NCBI GenBank assembly: GCA_900319995.1
Contig: ONQO01000007.1
Span: 1-64,000 of the forward strand
From: an uncultured Bacteroidales bacterium
GTDB lineage: Bacteria > Bacteroidota > Bacteroidia > Bacteroidales > Paludibacteraceae
Direction: 5' to 3'
Length of the DNA: 64,000 bases
Position numbers and translations under genes: made by a program. Positions 45,501-51,878 of the stretch are shown one piece after another. The notes under the pieces are model-generated. The model saw only the letters and a program-made list of their open reading frames with translations. It did not search any database and was not told where the DNA came from. Position 1 is the first letter of the stretch; each line of letters opens with the position of its first letter.

Positions 45501-47161
45501 TCCGGCGCGTTGGCGCTGCTCTTAAGCATTTTTAAGGCTATCGCGTTCGGCGCAAGCAGTTCCTCGTTGCCGTCCGTTGAGAACTCACCCACCTGATAAA
45601 CCTTGCCGTTATAGGTGTACTCATAAGCCACGGCGAGCACTTCGTCCTGATTAAGAGCACTCTTGAGGGAGATATATCCCAAGGCGGAGTTTAGTGTGTA
45701 CTCGCTGCTGGTCAACAGTCGGGCGGACTCAATTTTCTCGAAATCGATACCGCCTTCCATCCCGTTCAGACCTTCCAATGCGGAACTGGTTTGTTGGAAA
45801 TCACGGAAAGGGGTCGTACGCACGGTAGCGTACAAATCATTGGTATTGTTGTCCGGCGCCGCATTGACGATACCGCTCCAACTCCCGTTCTGCAGGTGGC
45901 CGGTACTCTCGCCCAGGTCCGTAAACGCCACAATATTACGCGCTTGGTCGTAGTTGCCGCGTTTGTTGGTGATCCAAACTTCTATCTTGTTGATGGTTAT
46001 GCCGCTTGCAACATACGGCACGCTGCTCATCGCCTCTTCATAATGGTCGCGGAAGAAATGGCTGAGGAAGAAATGCCGGTTCTCGTCGTACGTGTCGCCG
46101 CTGATGTCGAACTTCGTCATTTGTGCGCCGCCTTGACTGCTTACTGTCTGAGCCTCACTGTTTTGCTGGCTTATCAACGCCTGGATACGGAACTTGCCGA
46201 ACTTCAGATTCGTCTTGATACCAAACAACGCTTTACTGCCGCGTATCAGCGAACTCGGCAGATCCATCGTCACGTTACCTGCTTCGATACTTTGGATAAT
46301 ATCGTCTTCTTCTCCTTTGTAGTTCAGTTTCAGGTTTTGTTGGTCGAAAGAGAAAGATGCTTCGGTGTTGTAACTCAAGTTAAAATTCAGTTTGGAACCT
46401 ACTTTTCCTTGGATGCTCGCTTGAATCTTCTCGTCAAAATCAAAGATGTTATTGTTGCGCGCGCGTAAAGTGAGAGACGGGTTGGCTATATACTGGTGTT
46501 TGAAACCGAATAGTAACTCCGCCGATCCCTGCATCTTCAGTTGAACACCTCCGGGACCGAACACTTTGTCCGCCGGACCGATGTTGAACTTCATATCTGT
46601 GATGTCGAACTTGCTCTCGTTATTATGCTCCACTTCGCCTATTTTCTGCTGCCAGTAACGATGCATAATCTGCCGCTCTGCGTACTGGTTGTACTCCTCC
46701 TGAGTCAGCATATACGGCGTCGTTACGTCCGTGTCACCCATTCGGGTTCGTATGATATACGACCCTGTTTCCGGCTGGTATTCAACGGTAGTGGAGATGT
46801 TGTTCGGATCCTGTAAGTCCATCGAACTTTGCGGCAATGTCAAATCCTCAAAGTTCTGCGCGCCGAGTTGTTTCACTTGGGTGGGTGCCCATATAGCGCT
46901 ATCGGTCTCTGTCGTTAGTTCCGTAGCGCTTTCCTGCGTGTCTGTGGACGAAGTGTCCGACTTGTCTGACGGCTTGTTAGACGGCTTGTCTGTATTGGAA
47001 GCTTTCTCTTCTTTCTCTTTCTTCTCCGCTTCTTTACGCGCTTTCTCTTCTGCTACCAATTCTTTCAGCGTCTTCGGCTTCTGGGCATATACACTCTGGA
47101 CTGCCATTACCGGTAGTAACAGCAGAAGTATAATGACAATATATAGAAATTTATTTTTCAA
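39590..47161 (-). CDS. sprA: SprA (Sov), outer-membrane translocon of the type IX secretion system
   Basis: 2523 residues. SprA is the very large outer-membrane beta-barrel pore through which T9SS substrates cross. Here a signal peptide (about 1-26) is followed by a Lys/Glu and Ser/Thr-rich region (about 27-95), then the SprA N-terminal domains and many alternating barrel strands to the C-terminus, which ends NIGLNIKLMLTR. Size, composition and position after ruvA match SprA in Bacteroidota. The start codon is TTG (47161); an in-frame stop lies two codons upstream, so no other start gives the signal peptide. Its presence implies a functional T9SS elsewhere in the genome and gives a likely export route for the giant repeat protein. 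One long intact frame. Confidence 0.96.
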   Translation of the reverse strand: MKNKFLYIVIILLLLLPVMAVQSVYAQKPKTLKELVAEEKARKEAEKKEKEEKASNTDKPSNKPSDKSDTSSTDTQESATELTTETDSAIWAPTQVKQLGAQNFEDLTLPQSSMDLQDPNNISTTVEYQPETGSYIIRTRMGDTDVTTPYMLTQEEYNQYAERQIMHRYWQQKIGEVEHNNESKFDITDMKFNIGPADKVFGPGGVQLKMQGSAELLFGFKHQYIANPSLTLRARNNNIFDFDEKIQASIQGKVGSKLNFNLSYNTEASFSFDQQNLKLNYKGEEDDIIQSIEAGNVTMDLPSSLIRGSKALFGIKTNLKFGKFRIQALISQQNSEAQTVSSQGGAQMTKFDISGDTYDENRHFFLSHFFRDHYEEAMSSVPYVASGITINKIEVWITNKRGNYDQARNIVAFTDLGESTGHLQNGSWSGIVNAAPDNNTNDLYATVRTTPFRDFQQTSSALEGLNGMEGGIDFEKIESARLLTSSEYTLNSALGYISLKSALNQDEVLAVAYEYTYNGKVYQVGEFSTDGNEELLAPNAIALKMLKSSANAPDKKGRGTWDLMMKNIYSLGATSINADKFELYVTYRNDSVGTDVQYLNEGEISGKQLLRVMNLDRLDQKHNASPDGRFDFIEGLTVYASSGKIIFPVLEPFGSHLARVLGNDARLKKKYCFPELYDSTLIVAQELSEKNKFHLTGKYKGTNGSEIRLGAMNVPRGSVTVTAGGATLIENVDYTVDYTMGTVTILNTSILESGTNVDVKLENQSTFSMQRKSLFGAHLEYEFNKDLLIGGTIMHLRERPLTTKVNTGSEPLANTIWGVNGSWKTEMQWLTNAIDKIPWITATAPSTFSINAEFAHLIPGHTNDVGAVGTAYIDDFESTTTNIDVHYPSYWFLASTPTVFDESKDINKPTYNKNRAHLAWFAVDPIFGYPQTNTPAHIKNDLTVLSDHRTRIVYQDEIYPNRQEASNVDTKLSILNLAYYPTERGQYNINASEIGNDGHLTNPKKRWAGIMRRLDNTDFERANIEYIQFWLMDPALTNPDGYEGELYINLGDISEDILRDGKKAFEHGLPVSTADEGRVDSTIWGYVPRTTSTVVAFSNETGARQMQDVGLNGLNSEQEKTWPAYRQFLTELESRVSTEVWNRWANEEFSPRNDPAGDNFHYYRGTDFDEKEVSVLERYKHFNGTEGNSPATEQQTESYGTASTLTPDIEDINMDNTLNEYEKYYQYKVILRPDMMEVGRQHITEKKVRRVTLRDGSTQDVTWYQFKIPLRGDSASVQKIGSIRNWKSIRFMRMYLTGCEKETHLRFATLDLVRGDWRQYTRDLVPVGTPVNTSASIDVQTVNIEENSTRTPVNYVLPPGVSRQTDPGQAQLIAQNEQAMVLRVAHLSPHDARAMYKNTGYDMRQYKNIQMFVHAEQMSDIDPDLTDGDLTCFIRLGTDLRNNYYEYEIPLHLTAPGLYNNNSAADRETVWPKENMFDFPLKVLTDAKTARNKAKRAGNEGVSNTIPYVIYDDASGKPQNKITILGNPTLEDVSTIMIGVRNNGQHEASGEVWVNELRLSQFNEQGGVAAMANAALAISDIAQLNVAGRLETAGYGSIESNVLDRNLDNFYQISVSAALEAGRLFPEQAKIQMPLYVSYSNETTKPDYDPLDTDVKLSETLSTYDTKEERDSIKLMTNTVHESTSFSISSMKVNIHSKKKDMFYDPANFTISASYNKQSEHTPEMETNFTTDHKGSFQYAYSFNPKPWEPFSKVEKVQKVKFLKEMNFYYLPQSWSFNTNMHRTFSHMKMRDLAGASSDAMDLTFSKDFTWDRNVDFKYDLTKNIKFSSPEILNGRYFDAEFNHDKYEAWRDTIQRSLAKWGSPYTYQQVFTASWNVPFNRIPGLDPITANASYNANYNWTRTASTTTGVDRGNTVSSLQSWQIDGGINFETWYGKSNYWKTMTQRYAGRSSRKTFKPKNYTQTAELKKGEAIEITHRLNSEMLTVTVADSTGKAIPVNFKPAGNTKISLLPKADCSKATITVTTRDPNERTPLQITGDMFAYVGTMIRRLQVTYRETNSIAVPGFMPEAGFMGQRRTDGLYAPGFDFAFGFIPNDFMDKAQKHGWLSGDTSIVQPATRAHTSDFDIKLTLEPLPGFKVQLNGKRYMAQSTSIIYNYGDMQENMTGSFNITQVAIGTLFSRIGSQEENFANSAYDRFLANRELLTGRVQDQYTGIELPTSGFMGNIPAGTTYNPAKHGRVSSNSADVLVPAFLAAYTGRNAQTMNLNPFLSILRILPNWSVTYDGLGKLPWMKDHFKSVTLTHAYTCKYAIGSFGSFSTWVGADGNNKMLGFVRDVTSDAPRPSSAYDISNVTITEAFSPLIGLNMTMKNSLSLKAEYRKQRNLALNVTSVQLTEGHTSEFVIGGGYTIKNLNFITKKKDGGQKKVSNDLKLQVDVSYKDVKMLLRKVPGNIRDDHNELDRGITQASSGNKVLAIKISADYVLSQKINLQLFYDHQGTTPLISSSYPVKADNIGLNIKLMLTR

Positions 47162-47203
47162 TGATTAAGTACCCTCAATATTTAAATGACTGAATAACAA
47201 CTC

Positions 47204-47812
47204 TTACAGCATTTTCAACGCCTCTCGTATCACGGATTCCACTTTGAGCGTCGGGTCGCCTTTCAGTATCTTATCCACAACCTTACTGCTGGCTGCGGCA
47301 TTGAATCCTAACATCGTCAACGCGCTGACGGCTTCGGTTTTTACTCCGTTTTCTTCCGGCTCGCCAAACGACATAGGCAACTCGGTCGGGTCGCCGCCGA
47401 GGTCTAACTTCAACGCCTTGTCTTTCAGATCGACGATGATTCGTTGAGCGGTCTTGGTGCCAAGCCCTTTCACTTTAGCCATCGCTTTGGCATTTCCTGT
47501 CGCGATTAACATTCGCAACTCTTCGGCCGTGAATGCCGAAAGAATCATACGCGCTGTGGCTGCGCCAATTCCGCTTACGGTCATCAGCAACTCAAACAAC
47601 TGTCGCTCTGCTTTCGTTACAAAACCATATACCTCGTGGGTGTCCTCACGAATGATTTCTGTGATAAACAGTTTGGCTTCTTTGCCTTCGAAACCTACCA
47701 ACGAGCTGTACGACGGAAGAGTGATGGCTATACCATATCCCACTCCGGCTGCTTCTACTATCGCCTCTGTCGGGTTTAATTCGGTCAATATTCCTTTTAT
47801 GTATTCTATCAT
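47204..47812 (-). CDS. ruvA: Holliday junction branch migration protein RuvA
   Basis: 202 residues from the ATG at 47812, giving the family start MIEYIKG. RuvA forms a tetramer that holds four-way DNA junctions for the RuvB motor. The N-terminal OB-fold (1-65), the two helix-hairpin-helix motifs (MTVSGIGAATARMILS and VKGLGTKTAQRIIVDLK) and the C-terminal RuvB-binding domain (about 150-202) are visible. sprA follows 42 bp later, a conserved neighbourhood in Bacteroidota. Confidence 0.97.
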   Translation of the reverse strand: MIEYIKGILTELNPTEAIVEAAGVGYGIAITLPSYSSLVGFEGKEAKLFITEIIREDTHEVYGFVTKAERQLFELLMTVSGIGAATARMILSAFTAEELRMLIATGNAKAMAKVKGLGTKTAQRIIVDLKDKALKLDLGGDPTELPMSFGEPEENGVKTEAVSALTMLGFNAAASSKVVDKILKGDPTLKVESVIREALKML

Positions 47813-47911
47813 GATGATTTTCTGTCTTAATGCTAACAATCAACACTACCAAATGAATGGCTAACTGGCTGTTTGATGCTTACATTGGATATGTTGAGCA
47901 CAAAAAGCCTG

Positions 47912-47942
47912 CAAAGTTACAACTTTTTTTTGACATGCACAA
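47912..47942 (-). promoter_or_regulatory. Promoter of the ruvA-sprA unit
   Basis: On the minus strand TTG (47942-47940), 20-bp spacer, TAACTTTG (47919-47912). The leader to the ruvA ATG at 47812 is about 93 nt. A GC-alternating tract (GCGCGCGCGC, 47943-47952) lies just upstream. Confidence 0.78.
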
Positions 47943-47983
47943 GCGCGCGCGCATTTTTATTATAAAATGTGTGTCTTTTTCTT

Positions 47984-48018
47984 AATTTTTAATTCTCAAT
48001 TTCCAAATTTCAATTATT
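47984..48018 (+). repeat. Degenerate 7-bp repeat upstream of thiL
   Basis: Five units: AATTTTT, AATTCTC, AATTTCC, AAATTTC and AATTATT, lying immediately before the -7 box TACCTTTG at 48024 and including the position where a -33 TTG would be expected. Confidence 0.65.
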
Positions 48019-48023
48019 TTTCG

Positions 48024-48031
48024 TACCTTTG
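48024..48031 (+). promoter_or_regulatory. -7 box of the thiL promoter
   Basis: TACCTTTG matches the phylum -7 box. At the expected distance the -33 element is TTC instead of TTG, so the promoter is weaker or differs. Start near 48038 leaves a leader of about 42 nt that includes a hairpin. Confidence 0.65.
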
Positions 48032-48049
48032 CATGCCCATTAAATGCGT

Positions 48050-48066
48050 TCGCCAACTTTGGCGGA
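48050..48066 (+). repeat. Short palindrome in the thiL leader
   Basis: TCGCCAACTTTGGCGGA folds as a hairpin 13 bases before the ATG at 48080. Close copies precede kdsC and kdsD. Confidence 0.75.
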
Positions 48067-48079
48067 TAGGAAAATTGCT

Positions 48080-49090
48080 ATGACAGAAATTTCAAAATAC
48101 GGTGAGTTTGGCTTAATCAAGCACCTTACCAAAGACATCCAATATGTCCAACAAAGCACGAAAAAAGGAGTTGGAGACGATTGTGCCGTTATGGATTTCG
48201 GTACTAAGAAAGTGCTCATGACCACAGACATGCTTCTCGAAGGCATTCATTTCAACCTTGAGTATGTACCTCTCAAGCACCTTGGTTACAAAGCCGCCGT
48301 GGTCAATTTTTCCGATATCTACGCCATGAACGGCACGCCGACCCAGATTACAGTCAGCCTCGGTATCAGCAAGCGTTTTTCGGTGGAGGACATCGAGGCT
48401 CTCTATAGCGGAATACGGCTCGCTTGTGAGCGCTACCACGTCGACCTCGTTGGAGGAGATACATGTGCTTCCATGACTTGGCTGACCATCTCCATTACAT
48501 GCCTTGGAACAGCGGCGGCAAAGGATATCGTTTATCGAAACGGGGCCAAACTCAACGACCTCATCTGCGTCTCCGGTAATCTCGGAACGGCTTATATGGG
48601 TCTCCAATTACTCGAACGCGAACGATTGGCGAATGCCGAGCAACCGGACTTTGCTGGCAAGGAATATCTGCTTGAGCGTCAACTGAAGCCAGAAGCACGG
48701 CGCGACATCCTTGAGGCTCTGCGAAAAGCGGGAGTCAAACCCACGGCTATGATGGATGTCTCCGATGGACTGTCGTCGGAACTGCTTCATATATGCACCC
48801 AGTCGGGAGTCGGGTGTTGTATTTATGAGGATAAGTTGCCCATTGATTTTGAGGCGGCGGCGCTGGCGGAAGAAATGAATCTCAATATTGTTACTTGTGC
48901 CCTCAACGGAGGAGAGGATTACGAACTTCTCTTTACCTGTTCCTTGGACGACTACGAGAAACTCATTCCTGTGGACGACCTCTATATCATCGGGCATATT
49001 ACCAAACCCGAGTTCGGATGTAACCTTATCGGCAGAAACGGAGAAGAACTGCCCCTCAAAGCACAAGGCTGGAATGCCTTTGAAGAATAA
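48080..49090 (+). CDS. thiL: Thiamine-monophosphate kinase
   Basis: 336 residues from the ATG at 48080. ThiL phosphorylates thiamine monophosphate to the active diphosphate. The N-terminal GEFGLIKHL, the ATP and metal residues in GDDCAVMDFG and TTDMLLEGIHF, and the late LNGGEDYELLFTC are the AIR-synthase-like family signature. It is the first gene of the long plus-strand unit but not functionally related to the envelope genes behind it. Confidence 0.96.
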   Translation: MTEISKYGEFGLIKHLTKDIQYVQQSTKKGVGDDCAVMDFGTKKVLMTTDMLLEGIHFNLEYVPLKHLGYKAAVVNFSDIYAMNGTPTQITVSLGISKRFSVEDIEALYSGIRLACERYHVDLVGGDTCASMTWLTISITCLGTAAAKDIVYRNGAKLNDLICVSGNLGTAYMGLQLLERERLANAEQPDFAGKEYLLERQLKPEARRDILEALRKAGVKPTAMMDVSDGLSSELLHICTQSGVGCCIYEDKLPIDFEAAALAEEMNLNIVTCALNGGEDYELLFTCSLDDYEKLIPVDDLYIIGHITKPEFGCNLIGRNGEELPLKAQGWNAFEE

Positions 49091-49093
49091 GTA

Positions 49094-49111
49094 TCCGCCA
49101 CATTTGGCGGA
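49094..49111 (+). repeat. Short palindrome before kdsC
   Basis: TCCGCCACATTTGGCGGA, 18 bases before the kdsC ATG and three bases after the thiL stop. Nearly the same as the elements at 48050 and 51846. Confidence 0.78.
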
Positions 49112-49129
49112 TCCCCCAATGAGTATAAA

Positions 49130-49825
49130 ATGACCAATAATAAATCACAAATCATAAATCACAAATCGTCTGTCAAATTGTTTTTGACAGACGTAGATGG
49201 TTGCCTGACCGATGGAGGAATGTACTACTCCGCCGAAGGCGAAGCACTCAAACGTTTCTGTGTCTATGATGGCATGGGCATGGTCTGCTTACAGCAGGCA
49301 GGTATCCCATGTGGCATTCTTACCTCCGAACAATCGCAGATAGTCAAAGCACGAGCAGAGAAACTCAAACTACAATTCCTCTACCTCGGCGTCGGATCCA
49401 AAGTCGGCAAATCCGTTACCCGCTACGATTTTTCGGGTTCTTCCGTTTCACCTTGTCCCTCTTCGTCCATTACGCCCGAATTGAATTCGGGCATCGGCTT
49501 TGCCGAACTGCCGTCTATGACCAAGCTCGACGCGGCTCAGGAGATTTGTACCCGCCTTGGTATCACGCTCGACGACGTCTGCTACGTCGGAGACGACATC
49601 AACGATATTGACCTGCTCTCAGCGGTCGGCTTACCTTGTTGCCCGCCCAATGCCCGACCCGAAGTGAAAGCCATCAGCAAAGCCTCCGGAGCACAAGCGG
49701 ACATACACATCCTCAATACACCCGGTGGGCAAGGTGCCATCAGAGAAATCACAGACCTCATTCTCTCTGCTTCCAACACCACATCGACACTAAAACGAGA
49801 CAAAAACGACACAAAAACGAGATAG
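49130..49825 (+). CDS. kdsC: KdsC-like HAD phosphatase with repeat-derived insertions
   Basis: A haloacid dehalogenase phosphatase of the KDO 8-phosphate phosphatase group, the step that frees KDO for lipopolysaccharide. The nucleophile motif FLTDVDGCLTDGG is near 18-30, LTSEQ (motif II) near 62 and VGDDINDIDLL (motif IV) near 156. Relatives are about 170 residues; this one has 231. The surplus is explained by three insertions: a 5' 7-bp repeat (residues 5-13), a Ser/Pro-rich stretch at about 98-124 with the palindrome at 49474-49492, and a 3' tail of Thr/Lys/Arg coded by 11-bp units. Each is in frame. A related role in N-acylneuraminate or other ulosonic acid pathways cannot be ruled out. 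Confidence 0.85.
   Translation: MTNNKSQIINHKSSVKLFLTDVDGCLTDGGMYYSAEGEALKRFCVYDGMGMVCLQQAGIPCGILTSEQSQIVKARAEKLKLQFLYLGVGSKVGKSVTRYDFSGSSVSPCPSSSITPELNSGIGFAELPSMTKLDAAQEICTRLGITLDDVCYVGDDINDIDLLSAVGLPCCPPNARPEVKAISKASGAQADIHILNTPGGQGAIREITDLILSASNTTSTLKRDKNDTKTR
49142..49169 (+). repeat. 7-bp repeat AAATCAC at the 5' end of kdsC
   Basis: Units AAATCAC, AAATCAT, AAATCAC and AAATCGT within the first codons, giving KSQIINHKSS. They push the catalytic domain about ten residues from the start codon. Confidence 0.8.
49474..49492 (+). repeat. Palindrome within kdsC
   Basis: GCCCGAATTGAATTCGGGC, a perfect 9-bp inverted repeat around one G, in frame and inside the surplus segment of the protein. 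Confidence 0.8.
49778..49821 (+). repeat. 11-bp repeat forming the kdsC C-terminal tail
   Basis: Units ACCACATCGAC, ACTAAAACGAG, ACAAAAACGAC and ACAAAAACGAG, followed after ATAG (stop) by array E with the same period. The repeats therefore cross from coding into spacer DNA. Confidence 0.8.
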
Positions 49826-49894
49826 ACCTAGGTGATACCTAGGTTATACCCAGGTTATACCTAGGTTATATAGCCTACCTCGGTGATACCTTAC
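49826..49894 (+). repeat. 11-bp tandem array E (ACCTAGGTTAT family)
   Basis: Units ACCTAGGTGAT, ACCTAGGTTAT, ACCCAGGTTAT, ACCTAGGTTAT, then a 7-base break, ACCTCGGTGAT and a partial unit. It begins one base after the kdsC stop and fills most of the gap to the next gene. Confidence 0.85.
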
Positions 49895-49922
49895 AATAAC
49901 AAAATACATCCAAAAAGAAACA

Positions 49923-50600
49923 ATGCACAATATAGCAATCATATTAGCCGGTGGAACCGGAAGTAGAATAGGCGGAGAGACACCTAAGCAGTTCTTGCCG
50001 TTACCCGACGGACGAACGATCCTCGAGCACTCGGTCGATGCCTTTGAACAGGCGGTTCCTATCCATGAGATAGTCATTGTGATGCACCCGGACTGGATCA
50101 AAGAGGCGGAGACGATCGTGGCACGCAACTCGTGGCACAAAGTGACTCAGATCATCTCCGGAGGAAGCGAAAGATGGGAGAGCTCATGGAACGCCATCTC
50201 GCTCTTCCTCAAGGACGATAAGAAAGATCCGGACACGTTCTATTGGTTCCACGATGCTGCGCGACCTTTCGTCTCGCAGGATATCCTGAGTCGCGTAGCG
50301 GAGGCGCTCAAAACGCACTTGGCGGTAACGGTGGCGGTTCCGGTAACGGATACCTTGTACCATGTACATCATTCGAAAGTGGAGCATATTCCGAACCGCA
50401 AAGAGTATATGCGGGCACAGACGCCGCAGGCTTTTCATTATTTGGTCATCGGACCTGCATATATGCGCGCGATTGAAAAAGGTAAGATAGAAGCGACGGA
50501 CGATGTGGGCATTTTGATGAAGTATAACCCCGAAGTGGAAGTGTTCATCGTCGAAGGAGACGAAACCAATAAGAAAATAACCTACAAGGAAGACCTCTAA
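49923..50600 (+). CDS. IspD/TarI-family cytidylyltransferase
   Basis: 225 residues of a CTP-dependent nucleotidyltransferase. The CTP loop LAGGTGSRIGGETPKQF (cited by core LAGGTGSR, 8-15, and PKQF), the central HDAARPFV near 106 and the C-terminal VEGDETNKKITYKEDL are shared by IspD (isoprenoid MEP pathway) and TarI (CDP-ribitol). A second family member is fused to a reductase at 54271. Context in an envelope operon slightly favours a sugar-alcohol or polyol phosphate substrate, but no other ispD candidate is in the window and either reading is possible. Confidence 0.85.
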   Translation: MHNIAIILAGGTGSRIGGETPKQFLPLPDGRTILEHSVDAFEQAVPIHEIVIVMHPDWIKEAETIVARNSWHKVTQIISGGSERWESSWNAISLFLKDDKKDPDTFYWFHDAARPFVSQDILSRVAEALKTHLAVTVAVPVTDTLYHVHHSKVEHIPNRKEYMRAQTPQAFHYLVIGPAYMRAIEKGKIEATDDVGILMKYNPEVEVFIVEGDETNKKITYKEDL

Positions 50601-50640
50601 AATCAAAAGTCAGGAACAAGGAGCAAAGAATAGGAAACCG

Positions 50641-51843
50641 ATGAGTGAGAAGATGAAAATAGTGATTTTAGGTACGTCGTGGCCATACCGCGGTGGATTG
50701 GCGACGTTCAATGAACGGCTTGCACGTCAGTTTGCGGAGGAAGGACATGAGGTCGAGATATGGACGTTTACCCTCCAATATCCTTCTTTCTTGTTCCCCG
50801 GTAAGACGCAATATACGACCGAACCCGCTCCCAACGATCTGGTTATCCGCCGCAAACTCAACTCCTGTAATCCCTTCAACTGGCTGCGTGTGGGAAGAGC
50901 GCTCCGCAAAGCGGAACCCGACTTGCTCATTTGTTGTTACTGGATGTCTTTCTTCGCTCCTTCATACGGACTCATCTCCCGCATGGCGCGCAAGAACGGA
51001 AAGACAAAATGTATTGCCCTTGTCCATAACATGATTCCGCATGAACCCACAATCCTCGACAAACTCTTTGCTCCCTATTTCGTCAAGTCCCAAAACGGCT
51101 TCGTTGCCCTCTCCGAGAGTGTGGTCAAAGACATAGAGAAAATAGAATTCTCAATTCTCCATTCTCAATTCTCCATTCTCAATTCTCAATTCTCAATTCT
51201 CAATTCTCAATTCTCAATTCGCCCCAAGCTCTCCTCCCCGCATCCCATCTATGATCATTACGGCGAGCGGATGACGAAAGAGGAGGCGTGCAAAGCCCTG
51301 AACCTCGATGCCGGCAAATCCTACATGCTCTTTTTCGGACTTGTCCGTGCATATAAAGGGCTTGACATCCTTTTGGATGCCTTTGCGCTCGTCAAAGACC
51401 AACTGCCTGATTTGCAGCTCATCATAGCCGGAGAGTTCTATGAGCACGAAGAGAAATACCGTGCGCAGATTGAGGCGAACGGTCTCACAGAACGGGTGGT
51501 CCTGCGTAACGAGTTTATTCCCGACGCTGACCTGCGCAAGTATTTCGGGGCGGCTGACCTGATCGTGCAACCCTATAAATCCGCGACACAGAGCGGCGTG
51601 ACGCAAGTAGCTTTCCATTTCGAGAAACCGATGCTCGTCACCAACGTCGGAGGACTGGGAGAAATAGTGCACGATCATCAAATGGGATATGCCTGCGAAC
51701 CTACTGCGCCAGCGATAGCCGAAGACCTGCGGGATTATTTTACCAATAACCGCCAGAAGGCATATACCGAATACCTCCGGAAAGAGAAAACCAAATACGC
51801 TTGGTCGAACATGACCCGCGCATTCCTGAATATCAAATCATAG
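50641..51843 (+). CDS. GT4 glycosyltransferase carrying a 7-bp repeat array
   Basis: 400 residues with GT-B fold. MKIVILGTSWPYRGGLATFNERLA at the start (cited by core WPYRGGLATF near 14) is the N-terminal Rossmann domain, and KSATQSGVTQVAFHFEKPMLVTNVGG near 315-335 the sugar-nucleotide side. Between the domains, residues about 169-194 are not conserved in character: they repeat SILHSQF/SILNSQF because 10.7 copies of AATTCTC lie there (51146-51220). Seven is not a multiple of three, so any change of one unit shifts the frame, and both alternative frames meet TGA by 51274. In the present state the gene is on. The product likely adds a core or O-chain sugar; donor unknown. Confidence 0.88.
   Translation: MSEKMKIVILGTSWPYRGGLATFNERLARQFAEEGHEVEIWTFTLQYPSFLFPGKTQYTTEPAPNDLVIRRKLNSCNPFNWLRVGRALRKAEPDLLICCYWMSFFAPSYGLISRMARKNGKTKCIALVHNMIPHEPTILDKLFAPYFVKSQNGFVALSESVVKDIEKIEFSILHSQFSILNSQFSILNSQFSIRPKLSSPHPIYDHYGERMTKEEACKALNLDAGKSYMLFFGLVRAYKGLDILLDAFALVKDQLPDLQLIIAGEFYEHEEKYRAQIEANGLTERVVLRNEFIPDADLRKYFGAADLIVQPYKSATQSGVTQVAFHFEKPMLVTNVGGLGEIVHDHQMGYACEPTAPAIAEDLRDYFTNNRQKAYTEYLRKEKTKYAWSNMTRAFLNIKS
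51146..51220 (+). repeat. 7-bp array AATTCTC (10.7 copies) inside the glycosyltransferase gene
   Basis: Ten complete units (eight AATTCTC, two CATTCTC) and a partial AATTC, all at 7-bp spacing. The repeat codes SILxSQF in all frames without stop codons, so the frame is decided by copy number only. This is the arrangement of contingency loci. Confidence 0.9.
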
Positions 51844-51845
51844 AA

Positions 51846-51862
51846 TCGCCATACATGGCGGA
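51846..51862 (+). repeat. Short palindrome before kdsD
   Basis: TCGCCATACATGGCGGA, two bases after the glycosyltransferase stop and 16 bases before the kdsD ATG. Third member of the series at 48050 and 49094. Confidence 0.78.
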
Positions 51863-51878
51863 TCAAACCCAACAGTAA

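Noticed and set aside
47943..47952. GCGCGCGCGC tract as a Z-DNA regulatory element
   Set aside because: Only ten bases long and seen once; noted with the ruvA promoter but not claimed as functional.
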